Below, one piece after another: positions 1 through 8,135 of a stretch of 34,352 nt of DNA. The notes under the pieces are model-generated. The model searched no databases and had not been told where the DNA came from. It saw only the letters and a program-made list of their open reading frames with translations. Positions within the stretch are counted from its first letter, which is position 1. Each line of letters starts with the position of its first letter. The stretch is from CAZEFK01 sp964511405 (GTDB lineage: Bacteria > Pseudomonadota > Alphaproteobacteria > Elsterales > Elsteraceae), in assembly GCA_964511405.1 (NCBI GenBank), contig CAZEFK010000061.1, positions 1 through 34,352 on the forward strand, written 5' to 3'. The position numbers and the translations under genes were made by a program.

Positions 1-362
1 GCAAGCAGCTGCTGATGACCCGCGGGTGCCTCACCACCTTCTCGATCGCCAACGACGTGGCGAAATACTTTGCCATCATCCCGGCCCTGTTCCTGGCCGG
101 CAACGCCGTGCCCGAAATGGCGCCGATCAACGTCATGCGCCTGGCCTCGCCCTACAGCGCCATCCTGTCGGCGGTGATCTTCAACGCCCTCATCATCGTG
201 GCCCTGATCCCGCTGTCGCTGCGCGGCGTGCGCTACCGGCCGCTGGGGGCCGCGGCACTCCTGCGCCGATCGCTGGTCGTCTATGGCCTGGGCGGCGTGG
301 CCGTGCCGTTCGTGTGCATCAAGGCGATCGACCTGGTGCTCAGCGTGCTGGGGCTGGCATGA
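1..362 (+). CDS. kdpB: Potassium-transporting ATPase B subunit, C-terminal part (partial)
   Basis: This is the last 119 codons of KdpB, the P-type ATPase subunit that powers the KdpFABC high-affinity K+ uptake complex in the inner membrane. The 5' end lies before the window; the in-frame codons begin at base 3. The stretch reading KQLLMTRG then TTFSIANDVAKYFAIIPA is the very conserved region leading into the last three membrane helices of the family, and three hydrophobic segments follow. The catalytic Asp and nucleotide-binding domain are upstream and not visible. One small departure is Cys where family members I recall have Ala in the segment TRGCLTTF. The stop codon overlaps the kdpC start (ATGA at 359-362), so the subunits are translationally coupled. 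kdpA is expected just upstream. Confidence 0.96.
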   Translation, partial: KQLLMTRGCLTTFSIANDVAKYFAIIPALFLAGNAVPEMAPINVMRLASPYSAILSAVIFNALIIVALIPLSLRGVRYRPLGAAALLRRSLVVYGLGGVAVPFVCIKAIDLVLSVLGLA

Positions 363-991
363 AGCCGGTGCTGCGCGCCCTGCTGATGGCGGTCCGGCTG
401 GCGGCGCTCACCTTCGTGCTGACCGGCATCGTCTATCCGCTGCTGGTGACCGGCCTGGCGCAGCTGCTGTTCCCGGGGGCGGCCGGCGGCAGCCTGGTCA
501 CCGACGGCCGCGGCCTGGTGATCGGCTCGGAGCTGCTGGCCCAGCCCGTCGCCGAACCAGGTTATTTCCAGCCGCGGCCGTCGGCGGCCGGCGACCTCGG
601 CTATGGCATCAACCGGCCCGGCAATCCGGCCGGCCGCCTGGCGGCATCGGGCGGGTCGAACCTGGCGCCGACGTCGGCGCGGCTGCGGACCCGGATCGAC
701 GCCGAGCTCGCGCGCCGGCGCCGCGCCAACCCGTCGGCGCCGGGCCCGGTCCCGGCCGAGCTGGTGACGGCGTCGGGCAGCGGTCTCGACCCCCATCTGG
801 GCTTGCCCGGCGTGATGTGGCAAATTCCCCGGGTGGCCGCCGCGCGCCGCGTCGCCGAGGACCGGGTACGCGCCGTGGTCATGGCCAATCTGGAGGACCG
901 CACCCTGGGTTTCCTGGGCGAGCCGCGGGTCAACGTGCTGCTGCTGAACCTGGCGCTCGACCGCCAGTTCGGCACCTTGAGCGGCCGATGA
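359..991 (+). CDS. kdpC: Potassium-transporting ATPase C subunit KdpC
   Basis: 210-residue protein, a normal length for KdpC, the single-span accessory subunit that stabilises the Kdp complex. One N-terminal membrane helix (about residues 8-30) is followed by a periplasmic domain. The family hallmarks are present: FQPRPSA near residue 65, GGSNLAPTS near residue 100, VTASGSGLDPH near residue 140, and LLLNLALDR near the C-terminus. The ATG overlaps the kdpB stop and the TGA overlaps the next start (ATGA at 988-991). It therefore sits in the middle of a coupled kdpB-kdpC-kdpD' operon. Expression is presumably induced by potassium limitation together with kdpA and kdpB, whose promoter lies outside the window. 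Confidence 0.96.
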   Translation: MKPVLRALLMAVRLAALTFVLTGIVYPLLVTGLAQLLFPGAAGGSLVTDGRGLVIGSELLAQPVAEPGYFQPRPSAAGDLGYGINRPGNPAGRLAASGGSNLAPTSARLRTRIDAELARRRRANPSAPGPVPAELVTASGSGLDPHLGLPGVMWQIPRVAAARRVAEDRVRAVVMANLEDRTLGFLGEPRVNVLLLNLALDRQFGTLSGR

Positions 992-2133
992 GCGAGCTGC
1001 GCCCCCGGCCCGAGGATTTCCTGGAGCTCCTGGAGCGGGCGCGGCGCGGCCGGCTCAAGGTCTACATCGGCTCGGTCGCCGGGGTCGGCAAGACCTACCG
1101 CATGCTGCAGGAAGCGCACGCCCTCAAGGCGCGCGGCATCGACGTCGTGCTCGGCTATATCGAGAGCCACGGCCGGGTCGAGACCGAGGCGCTGGTGCCG
1201 GGGCTGGAGCTGGTGCCGCGCCGGCGCTACGAGTATCGCAGCGTCACGGTCGAGGAGATGGACCTCGAGGCGATCCTGGCGCGCAACCCGCAGATCTGCG
1301 TGGTCGACGAGCTGGCGCACACCAACGTGCCGCTGTGCCGGAACACCCGCCGCTACCAGGACGTCCTGGACATCCTGGACGCTGGCATCAATGTCATCTG
1401 CGCCTTCAACGTCCAGCATCTGGAAAGCCTGAACGACCTGGTCGAGCGGGTGACCGGCGTGACCGTGCGCGAGACGGTGCCCGACAGCTTCCTCAAGCAG
1501 GCCGACCAGGTCGTGAACCTGGATCTATCGGTCGAGGATCTGCTGGACCGGCTGAGGGCCGGCTCGATCTACCCCGCCGAGAAGGTGAACTGGGCGCTCC
1601 AGCACTTCTTCCGCGAGGAGAACCTGTCGACCCTGCGCGAACTGGCGCTGCGCGAGGTCGCCGAAAGCATCGACCGCTCGATCGAGGGCCGGACGCGCGC
1701 CGCCACGCCCGAGCAGCAGCGCAAGCAGCCGGCAAGCGGCCGGCTCATGGTCTGCCTGCCCTCCGAGCCGGTGCGCGCCAAGGTGCTCCTGCGCCGGGGA
1801 TCGCGCCTGGCCGGCCGGCTCAACACCGACTGGTTCGTGGTCTATGTCGAGACCCCGGCCGAGTCGCCCGAGCGCATCGACGCCGAAGTACAGCGCCACC
1901 TGCACGACTCGATCCGCCGCGCCAGCGAGCTGGGCGCCGAGGTCACGCGCCTGAAGGACAAGGACATCGTCAAGGCCCTGATGGATTTCGCCGCCACCAA
2001 CCGGATCGCCCACATCCTGATCGGGCGCTCCAAGCCGTCGTTGCTGCGCCGCCTCGGCCAGTCGACCATGGACCGCATCGTCCATGCCGCCGAGGGCTTC
2101 GACCTGCACATCGTGTCGTTCGAGGAGCAATGA
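988..2133 (+). CDS. kdpD: Short KdpD: KdpD sensory domain plus universal-stress domain, no kinase
   Basis: 381 residues, against about 890 for a full KdpD. Residues about 20-230 are the KdpD N-terminal domain, with the Walker-A-like GSVAGVGKT at 28-36, VVDELAHTN at 105-113 and NVQHLESLND near 150. Residues about 250-380 are a UspA-type domain ending in a typical HIVSF strand. The four-helix membrane domain and the HisKA/HATPase transmitter are absent. The end looks natural: the TGA overlaps the ATG of the next gene, which encodes an unrelated-looking membrane kinase rather than the missing KdpD half. The segment after HTN reads VPLCRNTRRYQD, while the family usually has APGSRH before a Lys/Arg-rich stretch, so this loop has diverged. 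The likely role is as a cytoplasmic K+/nucleotide-sensing partner for the downstream kinase (inference). Confidence 0.9.
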   Translation: MSELRPRPEDFLELLERARRGRLKVYIGSVAGVGKTYRMLQEAHALKARGIDVVLGYIESHGRVETEALVPGLELVPRRRYEYRSVTVEEMDLEAILARNPQICVVDELAHTNVPLCRNTRRYQDVLDILDAGINVICAFNVQHLESLNDLVERVTGVTVRETVPDSFLKQADQVVNLDLSVEDLLDRLRAGSIYPAEKVNWALQHFFREENLSTLRELALREVAESIDRSIEGRTRAATPEQQRKQPASGRLMVCLPSEPVRAKVLLRRGSRLAGRLNTDWFVVYVETPAESPERIDAEVQRHLHDSIRRASELGAEVTRLKDKDIVKALMDFAATNRIAHILIGRSKPSLLRRLGQSTMDRIVHAAEGFDLHIVSFEEQ

Positions 2134-4010
2134 AGCCCGTTCTGCGCCGCAAGGTCCTGCTCGCCCAGGCTCCGGTCGGGGTGGTGCTGGCGCTGGTCGG
2201 CCTGCTGGCGGTCGGCACGCTCGATTATCTGAGCCGCGAGTCGGCGCACATCCTGGAGGACAACTTCCGGACGGTGCTGGCCGCCCAGCGCATCGTCGAT
2301 GCCATCGACGGCATCGACACCGCCGCGCTGCTGATCCTGGCCGGCGAGCGCCAGCGCGGCCTGGACCAGGCGGCCGAGTTCCGGCCCATGGTGACCCGCG
2401 AGCTGGCCCAGCAGGACCACGAAAAGCCGCAGCCGGGCGAGGCCGATGCGGTCAAGGAGATGCGCGACCTGTGGGCGTCGTTCCAGCCGCGCTTTGACGA
2501 GTTTCTGTCGGTGCGCGAGACCGATCAGGCGCGCAACCGCTATTTCAGCGAGATCGAGCCGATCCTGCGCAGCATGAAGAGCGGCGCCGAGCTGGTGCTG
2601 GGCCTCAACCAGGACGCCATGGTGGCCAAGAACGACGAGGTCAATACCGTCGGCAGCCGCGTCGTGGCGCTGATGACCCTGGCCTCGATCGTCGCCTTCG
2701 CGATCGGCAGCTATCTGTCGGTGCTGCTGACCGGCCGCCTGCTGGCGCCGCTGCAGCAGCTGGGCCAGGCCGCCCGCCGCATCGGCGAGGGCGACCTCGA
2801 CGCCCGCGCCGACGTCCGCGGCAACGACGAGATCGGCAGCCTGGCCGCCGACTTCAACCATATGGCCCAGCGGCTCAAGGACTACCGCAACTCATCGCTG
2901 GGCGAGCTCCTGCAGGCGCAGCTGGCCCTGCTCAGCGCCATCGACAGCCTGACCGATCCGATCGTGGTGCTGGGCATCGACGGCAAGCCGACCACCGTCA
3001 ACAAGGCCGCCGAGGGCATCCTGGGCCTGCCGGCCGACGTCAGCGGCCGCGACCCGCTGGCCGGCGTCGACCCGGACATCCGGCAGGCGATCACCGAGCT
3101 CGGATCCCATGTCCTGACCGGCAAGGGGGCGGTCGCGCCCAAGAGCTTCGCCGACGCCATGCGGGTCCAGCGCGACGCCGACGTCCACTACCTGCTGCCG
3201 CGCGCGGCCGCGGTCTACGAGCCCGGCTCCGGCATCGTCGGCGCCACCATCGTGTTCCAGGACGTCACCCGCCTGCGCCTGTTCGACGAGCTGAAGAACG
3301 ACATGATGGCGACGGTCGCGCACGAATTCCGCACGCCGCTGACGTCGCTGCGCATGGCGGTGCATCTGTGCATCGAAGAGGTCGCGGGACCGCTCACCGA
3401 GAAGCAGGCCGACCTGCTGCAGGCGGCGCGCGAGGAGTGCGAGCGCCTGCAGAACATGGTCGACGACCTGCTCGACCTGTCGCGCCTGGAGTCGGGGCGG
3501 GCGCCGCTCTCGCTGGAGCCCGAGGACCTGATGACCGCGATCGAGCCCGCGGTCGACGCCGCCCTGCCGGCCGCGACCGCTCGCGACGTGACGCTCGACC
3601 TCGACCTGCCGCCGATCATGGACCCGGTCATGATCGACCGCGACCGCCTGACCCATGTGTTCGGCAACCTCATCGACAACGCCGTCGCGCACTCGCCCAA
3701 GGGCGGCACCGTGACGGTGCGGGCCCATCCGATGGAGGACGGCATGATGCTGTGCTCGGTCACCGACCAGGGGCCGGGTATCGCAGCCCAGCACCAGGCG
3801 CGCATCTTCGACAAGTTCTATCGCTTGCCCGACATCGAGCCGCATGGTGCCGGGCTCGGCCTGTCGATCGCGCGCGAGGTGGTGCTGGCCCATGGCGGCA
3901 CCATCGGCGTGACCTCCGAGGAGGGCCGCGGCGCCACCTTCTGGTTCACCGTGCCGATCGTGCCAGCCGACAAGCCCGCGGAAGCCTCCTCGACCGCCGA
4001 CGCGGGGTGA
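2130..4010 (+). CDS. Membrane sensor histidine kinase (HAMP-PAS-HisKA-HATPase) in the kdp operon
   Basis: 626-residue sensor kinase. Order of parts: membrane helix 9-31; a periplasmic, mostly helical domain of about 145 residues; membrane helix about 177-200; HAMP 201-255 with EGDLDAR and GNDEIGSLA; a PAS-like domain about 265-380 (DSLTDPIVVLGIDG); then HisKA with the phospho-acceptor His398 in VAHEFRTP. The HATPase has an N box (GNLIDN, Asn517), DQGPGI and GAGLGLSIAREVV. All catalytic motifs look intact. It starts inside the stop codon of the short kdpD, so both are made together and in similar amounts. No response regulator follows. The position suggests it supplies the kinase activity missing from KdpD; its partner could be the sigma-54 regulator at 9745-11079 or a KdpE elsewhere. 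Confidence 0.92.
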   Translation: MKPVLRRKVLLAQAPVGVVLALVGLLAVGTLDYLSRESAHILEDNFRTVLAAQRIVDAIDGIDTAALLILAGERQRGLDQAAEFRPMVTRELAQQDHEKPQPGEADAVKEMRDLWASFQPRFDEFLSVRETDQARNRYFSEIEPILRSMKSGAELVLGLNQDAMVAKNDEVNTVGSRVVALMTLASIVAFAIGSYLSVLLTGRLLAPLQQLGQAARRIGEGDLDARADVRGNDEIGSLAADFNHMAQRLKDYRNSSLGELLQAQLALLSAIDSLTDPIVVLGIDGKPTTVNKAAEGILGLPADVSGRDPLAGVDPDIRQAITELGSHVLTGKGAVAPKSFADAMRVQRDADVHYLLPRAAAVYEPGSGIVGATIVFQDVTRLRLFDELKNDMMATVAHEFRTPLTSLRMAVHLCIEEVAGPLTEKQADLLQAAREECERLQNMVDDLLDLSRLESGRAPLSLEPEDLMTAIEPAVDAALPAATARDVTLDLDLPPIMDPVMIDRDRLTHVFGNLIDNAVAHSPKGGTVTVRAHPMEDGMMLCSVTDQGPGIAAQHQARIFDKFYRLPDIEPHGAGLGLSIAREVVLAHGGTIGVTSEEGRGATFWFTVPIVPADKPAEASSTADAG

Positions 4011-4017
4011 TCCTCGC

Positions 4018-4728
4018 GTGATCCCCTGGGACATCCTCGCTCGTGCCCCGGTCCTCGGCGGCGGCGAGCTGGTGCTGCGGGGGCGCGGCGGCGAGTACGA
4101 GATCCGCATCGACGGTGCCGAGCTGATGACCAGCCGCGGCCACGGCTCCGAGACGGCGCTGGCCGAACTCGCCTGCGCCGCCATCGCCGGGCAGCCGGCG
4201 CCGCGGCTGCTGATCGGCGGTCTCGGCATGGGCTACACGCTGCGTGCCGCCCTGGACCGCCTGCCGACGGCGGCGCGGGTGGTGGTGGCCGAACTGGTGC
4301 CCGAGGTCGCGGACTGGAACCGCGGACCGTTGGCGAGCCTGGCCGGGGACCCGCTGGGCGATCCGCGGGTCGACCTGCGGATCGTCGATGTCGCGGACGT
4401 GCTGGCGGCGGAGCCCGGTGCCGGATCCGGCTTCGACGCCGTGCTGCTGGATGTCGACAACGGTCCGGCGGCGCTGACCCGCGCCGCCAATGCCGGGCTC
4501 TACCAGACCGCGGGCATCGCCCTGGCGGTGCGGGCGCTGCGTCCCGGCGGCATCCTGGCGGTGTGGTCGGCCGATCCGTGCCCCGAATTGGTCGAGGTCC
4601 TGGCCGGTGCGGGCTGCACGGTGGAGGCCATCGCCTTACCGGCGCGCGGCGCCGGCGGCGGGCCGGAGCATACGATCGTGCTGGCAACGGCATGTCGCGC
4701 GGACGCAAGCGGGCGTCGCATCCCGTAA
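4018..4728 (+). CDS. Spermidine-synthase-fold, SAM-dependent-methyltransferase-like protein
   Basis: 236 residues from a GTG start 7 bases after the kinase stop. It carries a Rossmann SAM/dcSAM-binding core: LLIGGLGMGYTLRAAL near residue 62 (motif I), an acidic residue in VVVAELVPEV (motif II), and FDAVLLDVDNGP near residue 140 where spermidine synthases have their catalytic Asp region. A late LRPGGILAVWSA strand follows. The N-terminal beta domain of true spermidine synthase is reduced here to about 55 residues. Proteins of this type are commonly labelled spermidine synthase-like; whether this one makes a polyamine or methylates something cannot be told. It may be read through from the kdp operon because of the short gap. 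The next gene, a chemoreceptor, starts 33 bases after it. Confidence 0.75.
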   Translation: MIPWDILARAPVLGGGELVLRGRGGEYEIRIDGAELMTSRGHGSETALAELACAAIAGQPAPRLLIGGLGMGYTLRAALDRLPTAARVVVAELVPEVADWNRGPLASLAGDPLGDPRVDLRIVDVADVLAAEPGAGSGFDAVLLDVDNGPAALTRAANAGLYQTAGIALAVRALRPGGILAVWSADPCPELVEVLAGAGCTVEAIALPARGAGGGPEHTIVLATACRADASGRRIP

Positions 4729-4761
4729 TGCGCGCAGCACCGATCGGCGGGATCGTCCGGT

Positions 4762-6936
4762 ATGACGGCAGCCGCTCTCTCGACGTCCGCCCCATCCACC
4801 GACTTCAAGCGCTTCGGCCTGCGCGGACGGTTTTTTCTGGCGTTCGGCGCCATCGCCGCGATGACCCTGGTCGCCTGCGCCGCCGCCTGGGTCCAGTTCT
4901 CCCGTGTCGGCGGGCTGATGGGCGACGTCGCGCGCCGCAACATTCCCGAGGCGATCGCAACCCTGGAGCTGGCCAGCGACACCCGCGGCCTGGCCGCCGT
5001 GGCGCCGGCGCTGCTGGCCGCCGCCGACCCCGCCGACCGCGCGCGCCAACTGGCGGCTCTGGCCGAGCTGCAGGCGGCGATCGGCCGGCGCACCGGCGAG
5101 CTCGAAGGCTTTCCCGAGATGGCCGAGCCGGCCCGCCGGCTGCGCGCGCTGACCGATCGGTTGAATGCCAGCCTGACCGACCTGGCCCAGGCGGTCGACC
5201 GCAGGCTGGACGCGGCGGCACGCCGGGTCGCCGCGGGCAAGGCCGCCGGTGCCGCCCACACCCAGCTGCTGGCGGCGCTGACCCCGGCGTTGGAGCAAGC
5301 CCAGAGCACCGAGATGCAGAGCGAGATCGCCATGGTCTCGATGGTGATCCGGGACCCGGGCGAGGCGACCAAGGCAGCCACCGCCCTGGTCTCCGACCAA
5401 ATGCCGCTGAGCCAGGGGCTGGCTGATATGGTGGCGTCGTCCAACCTGCTGGCCAGCCTGCTCGGGCGCGCCGAAACCGCACCGGATCCCGCCGCGGTCG
5501 ATGGGCTGGCCAAGGAGTTCGACGGCCTCGCCGGGCACTTGGCCGAGACCCTGGACGGCGTCGACAAGATCCAGCCGGCCGAGGGTGCCAAGCCGGCCCT
5601 GGACGCGCTGCTGGCCGCCGGCAGGGGCGACGGGGGACTGTTCGCGCTGCGCCGGGCCGAGCTGGCCGCCGACGCCGCCGGCCGCGGGCTGGTGCAGCAG
5701 ACCCGTGCCGTAACCGCCGAACTCGCCGCGGAGGTCGCGCAGGACGTGGCGGCGGTGCAGACCGCGACCGACGACGCCACCGGGCGGTTCGCCGCGGCGG
5801 TGCGCCTGGGCACCATCGTGCTGGCCGCGATCGCGGCAGCGACGCTGGTCGGCTCGCTACTGTTCGTCAGCCTCTATGTCGGCCGCAACCTGCTGGCGCG
5901 CTTGGTCGCCGTCCAGCAGGCGATGACCCGGATCGCCGCCGGCGACCTTGGCGTCGCCATCCGCGGCGCCGGCCATCCCGACGAGATCGGCGGCATGGCG
6001 CGGGCACTGGAGGTGTTCCGCGACGGCCTGATCACCGCCCGGACCCTGGCCGCCGATCAGGCGGCCGAGGCGCAGGCCCGCCAGCAGCGCGCGCAGGCCA
6101 TCGAGGCGCTGACCCGACACTTCGATCAGGGCGCCAGCGGCGCGCTCGCGGCCGTGGCCGACGCCGCCGGAGCCATGGATGGCACGGCCAGCACCATGGT
6201 GTCGGTGGCCGGCGCGGCGCGCGCCCGCACCGAGGCGGTCGAGATGGCCTTCGGCCAGGCCGCGGCCAATGTCGAGACCGTGGCGGCGGCGACCGAGGAG
6301 CTGTCGGCCTCGATCGCCGAGATCAGCCGCCAGGTTGCGGAGTCGGCGACGATCTCCGACGACGCCGTGCGCCAGGTCGGCTTGAGCCAGACGACGGTCG
6401 CCGAGCTGACCGCGGCGGCCGGCCGGATCGGCGACGTGGTCGGGCTGATCCGGGACGTTGCCGGCCAGACCAACCTGCTCGCCCACAATGCGACCCTGGA
6501 GGCGGCCCGGGCCGGCAGCGCCGGGCGCGGCTTCGCCGTGGTCGCGAGCGAGGTCAAGCGGCTGGCGCGCCAGACGGCCGAAGCGACCGAGACCATCGGC
6601 GACCAGGTGACGGCGATCCAGCGCGCGAGCCGGCAGGCGGTGGCGGCGATTGGAGCGATCGGCCAGATCGTCGATCGTCAGTCGGCGATCGCCGCCGGCG
6701 TGGCCAGCGCGATCCAGGAGCAGGGTGCGGCGACCGGCGAGATCGCGCGCAACATCCAGGCTGCGTCGGCGGGCACCCGCGCCGTGGCCGCGGAGATCAC
6801 CGGCATGGCCGGTGTCGCAGCCGCGTGCGGGCAAGCCGCCGACAGCGTCCATCACGCGGCCGAGCGGCTGACCCGCGAGGCGGGAACCCTGCGCGCCGAG
6901 GTCGACGGGTTCCTGGGGCGCATCCAGTCGGTCTGA
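4762..6936 (+). CDS. Methyl-accepting chemotaxis protein
   Basis: 724-residue chemoreceptor. It has a membrane helix at about 24-45, a large mostly helical periplasmic sensor domain to about 348, a membrane helix at about 349-375, HAMP at about 376-430 (AGDLGVAI, HPDEIGGMARALEVF), and a long cytoplasmic coiled coil. The signalling hairpin reads QTNLLAHNAT then EAARAGSAGRGFAVVASEVK, clearly the CheA/CheW contact region. One oddity is His575 where this position is nearly always Leu (LLALNA). No C-terminal CheR-tethering pentapeptide is visible. No che genes lie nearby, so it would feed a chemotaxis or related pathway encoded elsewhere. The ligand is unknown. A small inverted repeat (CGATC/GATCG, 4741-4755) lies just upstream of the ATG. 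Confidence 0.93.
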   Translation: MTAAALSTSAPSTDFKRFGLRGRFFLAFGAIAAMTLVACAAAWVQFSRVGGLMGDVARRNIPEAIATLELASDTRGLAAVAPALLAAADPADRARQLAALAELQAAIGRRTGELEGFPEMAEPARRLRALTDRLNASLTDLAQAVDRRLDAAARRVAAGKAAGAAHTQLLAALTPALEQAQSTEMQSEIAMVSMVIRDPGEATKAATALVSDQMPLSQGLADMVASSNLLASLLGRAETAPDPAAVDGLAKEFDGLAGHLAETLDGVDKIQPAEGAKPALDALLAAGRGDGGLFALRRAELAADAAGRGLVQQTRAVTAELAAEVAQDVAAVQTATDDATGRFAAAVRLGTIVLAAIAAATLVGSLLFVSLYVGRNLLARLVAVQQAMTRIAAGDLGVAIRGAGHPDEIGGMARALEVFRDGLITARTLAADQAAEAQARQQRAQAIEALTRHFDQGASGALAAVADAAGAMDGTASTMVSVAGAARARTEAVEMAFGQAAANVETVAAATEELSASIAEISRQVAESATISDDAVRQVGLSQTTVAELTAAAGRIGDVVGLIRDVAGQTNLLAHNATLEAARAGSAGRGFAVVASEVKRLARQTAEATETIGDQVTAIQRASRQAVAAIGAIGQIVDRQSAIAAGVASAIQEQGAATGEIARNIQAASAGTRAVAAEITGMAGVAAACGQAADSVHHAAERLTREAGTLRAEVDGFLGRIQSV

Positions 6937-6942
6937 GGCTCG

Positions 6943-6960
6943 CTCGCTGCGGTAAGCGAG
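6943..6960. terminator. Candidate bidirectional terminator hairpin
   Basis: CTCGCT, a six-base loop, then AGCGAG: a perfect 6-bp stem in the 31 bases between two convergent genes (6936 and 6968). There is no T-tract on either side, so it would be a weak or Rho-assisted terminator. The call rests on position and symmetry only. Confidence 0.45.
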
Positions 6961-6967
6961 GGGCGGG

Positions 6968-7180
6968 CTACTTGTCCTCGGGCCGGGCGTGCCGCTTGCC
7001 CTCGGCCTCGGCGCGCCGAAGCTCGGCGCCCTCGGGCCCGTCGACCGCCTTGCGCGCTTCCTTGGCCTTTTCCCCGACATGGCCGGACTTCATGGTCTCG
7101 CCCAGATGCTTGTTGTAGGCGCGGGTGGCGGTATAGCTGCCCTCGCCCTCGACCCGGTTGTCGCTTTTGCTCTTGTCCAT
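6968..7180 (-). CDS. Small hydrophilic protein of unknown function
   Basis: 70 residues, very rich in Lys, Arg, Glu, Gly and Ala, with no membrane segment, cysteine or signal peptide. It begins MDKSKSDNRVEGEGSYTATR, continues with a KAKEARKAV stretch and ends ARPEDK. I recall similar short conserved hypothetical proteins (RVEGEGSYTATR then a GPEGAELR-type tail) in several proteobacteria, but know of no established function. A good ribosome site supports the start: AGGAGA at 7187-7192 on the minus strand, six bases before the ATG. It converges on the chemoreceptor gene and diverges from the FkbM gene. The charge and lack of hydrophobic core suggest a disordered or helical stress-type protein (weak inference). 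Confidence 0.75.
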   Translation of the reverse strand: MDKSKSDNRVEGEGSYTATRAYNKHLGETMKSGHVGEKAKEARKAVDGPEGAELRRAEAEGKRHARPEDK

Positions 7181-7186
7181 GGCCCG

Positions 7187-7192
7187 TCTCCT
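7187..7192 (-). promoter_or_regulatory. Ribosome binding site of the 70-residue protein
   Basis: AGGAGA read on the minus strand, spaced six bases from the ATG at 7180. It fixes the start of this short gene and argues that the gene is real. Confidence 0.75.
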
Positions 7193-7308
7193 GGATTTCG
7201 GTCGGTACGGTGGCAACGGTCCGGGTGGGAGCCAAAGTTTCCGCAAAACCTCGACCCTGGGGCGTCGACGGTTCCATGGTAGGGTCGGCGGCCTGACTGG
7301 AGCTGCCG

Positions 7309-8088
7309 ATGGACCGCGCCCTGACCGATTGGATCAACCGTCTGCTGCGCTGGATCCTGCGGCGCCGTTTCCTCGGCCGGTACGTCCACCAGCTGTTCGC
7401 CCGCCTGCTGCCGATCCATCGGGTGGTGGTGCGCGGCGTCGCCATCCGCTGCGCCACGCCGCTGCACCAGGTCGGCACCTATCGCGAGGCCATGGGCTGG
7501 GGCGAGCGCGAGCCCGAAGTGCTGGATTGGATCGACTCCTTCGCGCCGGGCTCGGTGCTGTTCGACGTCGGTGCCAATTTCGGCACCGAGTCGCTCTATG
7601 CGGCGATGAAGCCGGGCGGACCCGAGCGCGTGATGGCGTTCGATGCCGAGCTCCTGGGCAGCTACAACTTGGCGGTCAACCTGCTGCTCAACCAGGTGGA
7701 CAAGGTCGAGAACCACCTGGTCGCGGTCGGCCCGTCGACCGGCCTGATCCGGCTGTCCGAGAACCTGAACTACATCCATGTCGACGGCAGCCCGCAGAAA
7801 TACCGCGCGGCCGCCAAGACGGTGATGCAGGTGTCGCTCGACGATTTCGTGGCCATGACCGGCGTCGCTCCCACCCATGTCAAGATCGACGTCGACGGGC
7901 CCGAGGCCGGCATCGTGGCCGGGATGGCCGGGCTGCTGCGCGATGCTCGGCTGCGGTCGCTGATGATCGAGATCAACAGCGACGAAACCGGCCGCGAGAT
8001 CCGGGCGGCGCTGGTCGCCGCCGGCTTCGCCGAGCGGCCGCATGGCCACCGCAACCGCCACAATGTGATCTTCGAGCGGGCGGCGTAA
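7309..8088 (+). CDS. FkbM-family SAM-dependent methyltransferase
   Basis: 259-residue class I methyltransferase of the FkbM family (Methyltransf_21). The SAM-binding motif FDVGANFGTES is near residue 84, followed by an acidic post-motif (MAFDAE). The family's second block reads VSLDDFVAM then HVKIDVDGPEAGIVAGM near residues 175-200. FkbM members O-methylate sugars or hydroxyls on polyketides, glycolipids or surface polysaccharides; this substrate is unknown. GGAG at 7299-7302, six bases from the ATG, supports the start. It is followed 47 bases later by the repeat protein in the same direction, so the two may be cotranscribed. No glycosyltransferases are nearby to suggest a pathway. Confidence 0.88.
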   Translation: MDRALTDWINRLLRWILRRRFLGRYVHQLFARLLPIHRVVVRGVAIRCATPLHQVGTYREAMGWGEREPEVLDWIDSFAPGSVLFDVGANFGTESLYAAMKPGGPERVMAFDAELLGSYNLAVNLLLNQVDKVENHLVAVGPSTGLIRLSENLNYIHVDGSPQKYRAAAKTVMQVSLDDFVAMTGVAPTHVKIDVDGPEAGIVAGMAGLLRDARLRSLMIEINSDETGREIRAALVAAGFAERPHGHRNRHNVIFERAA

Positions 8089-8135
8089 GGCGGCACACGC
8101 TAAGATGGTGGCGACGCAGCCCGCGGAGCCTATGC

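Noticed and set aside
988..2133. Short kdpD as a broken pseudogene
   Set aside because: The frame is open, motifs are intact, the end couples to the next start, and no remains of the missing membrane or kinase half are found downstream.
2892..4229. A 445-codon minus-strand frame across the kdp kinase
   Set aside because: No recognisable motif, and it spans the clear HisKA/HATPase gene in full.
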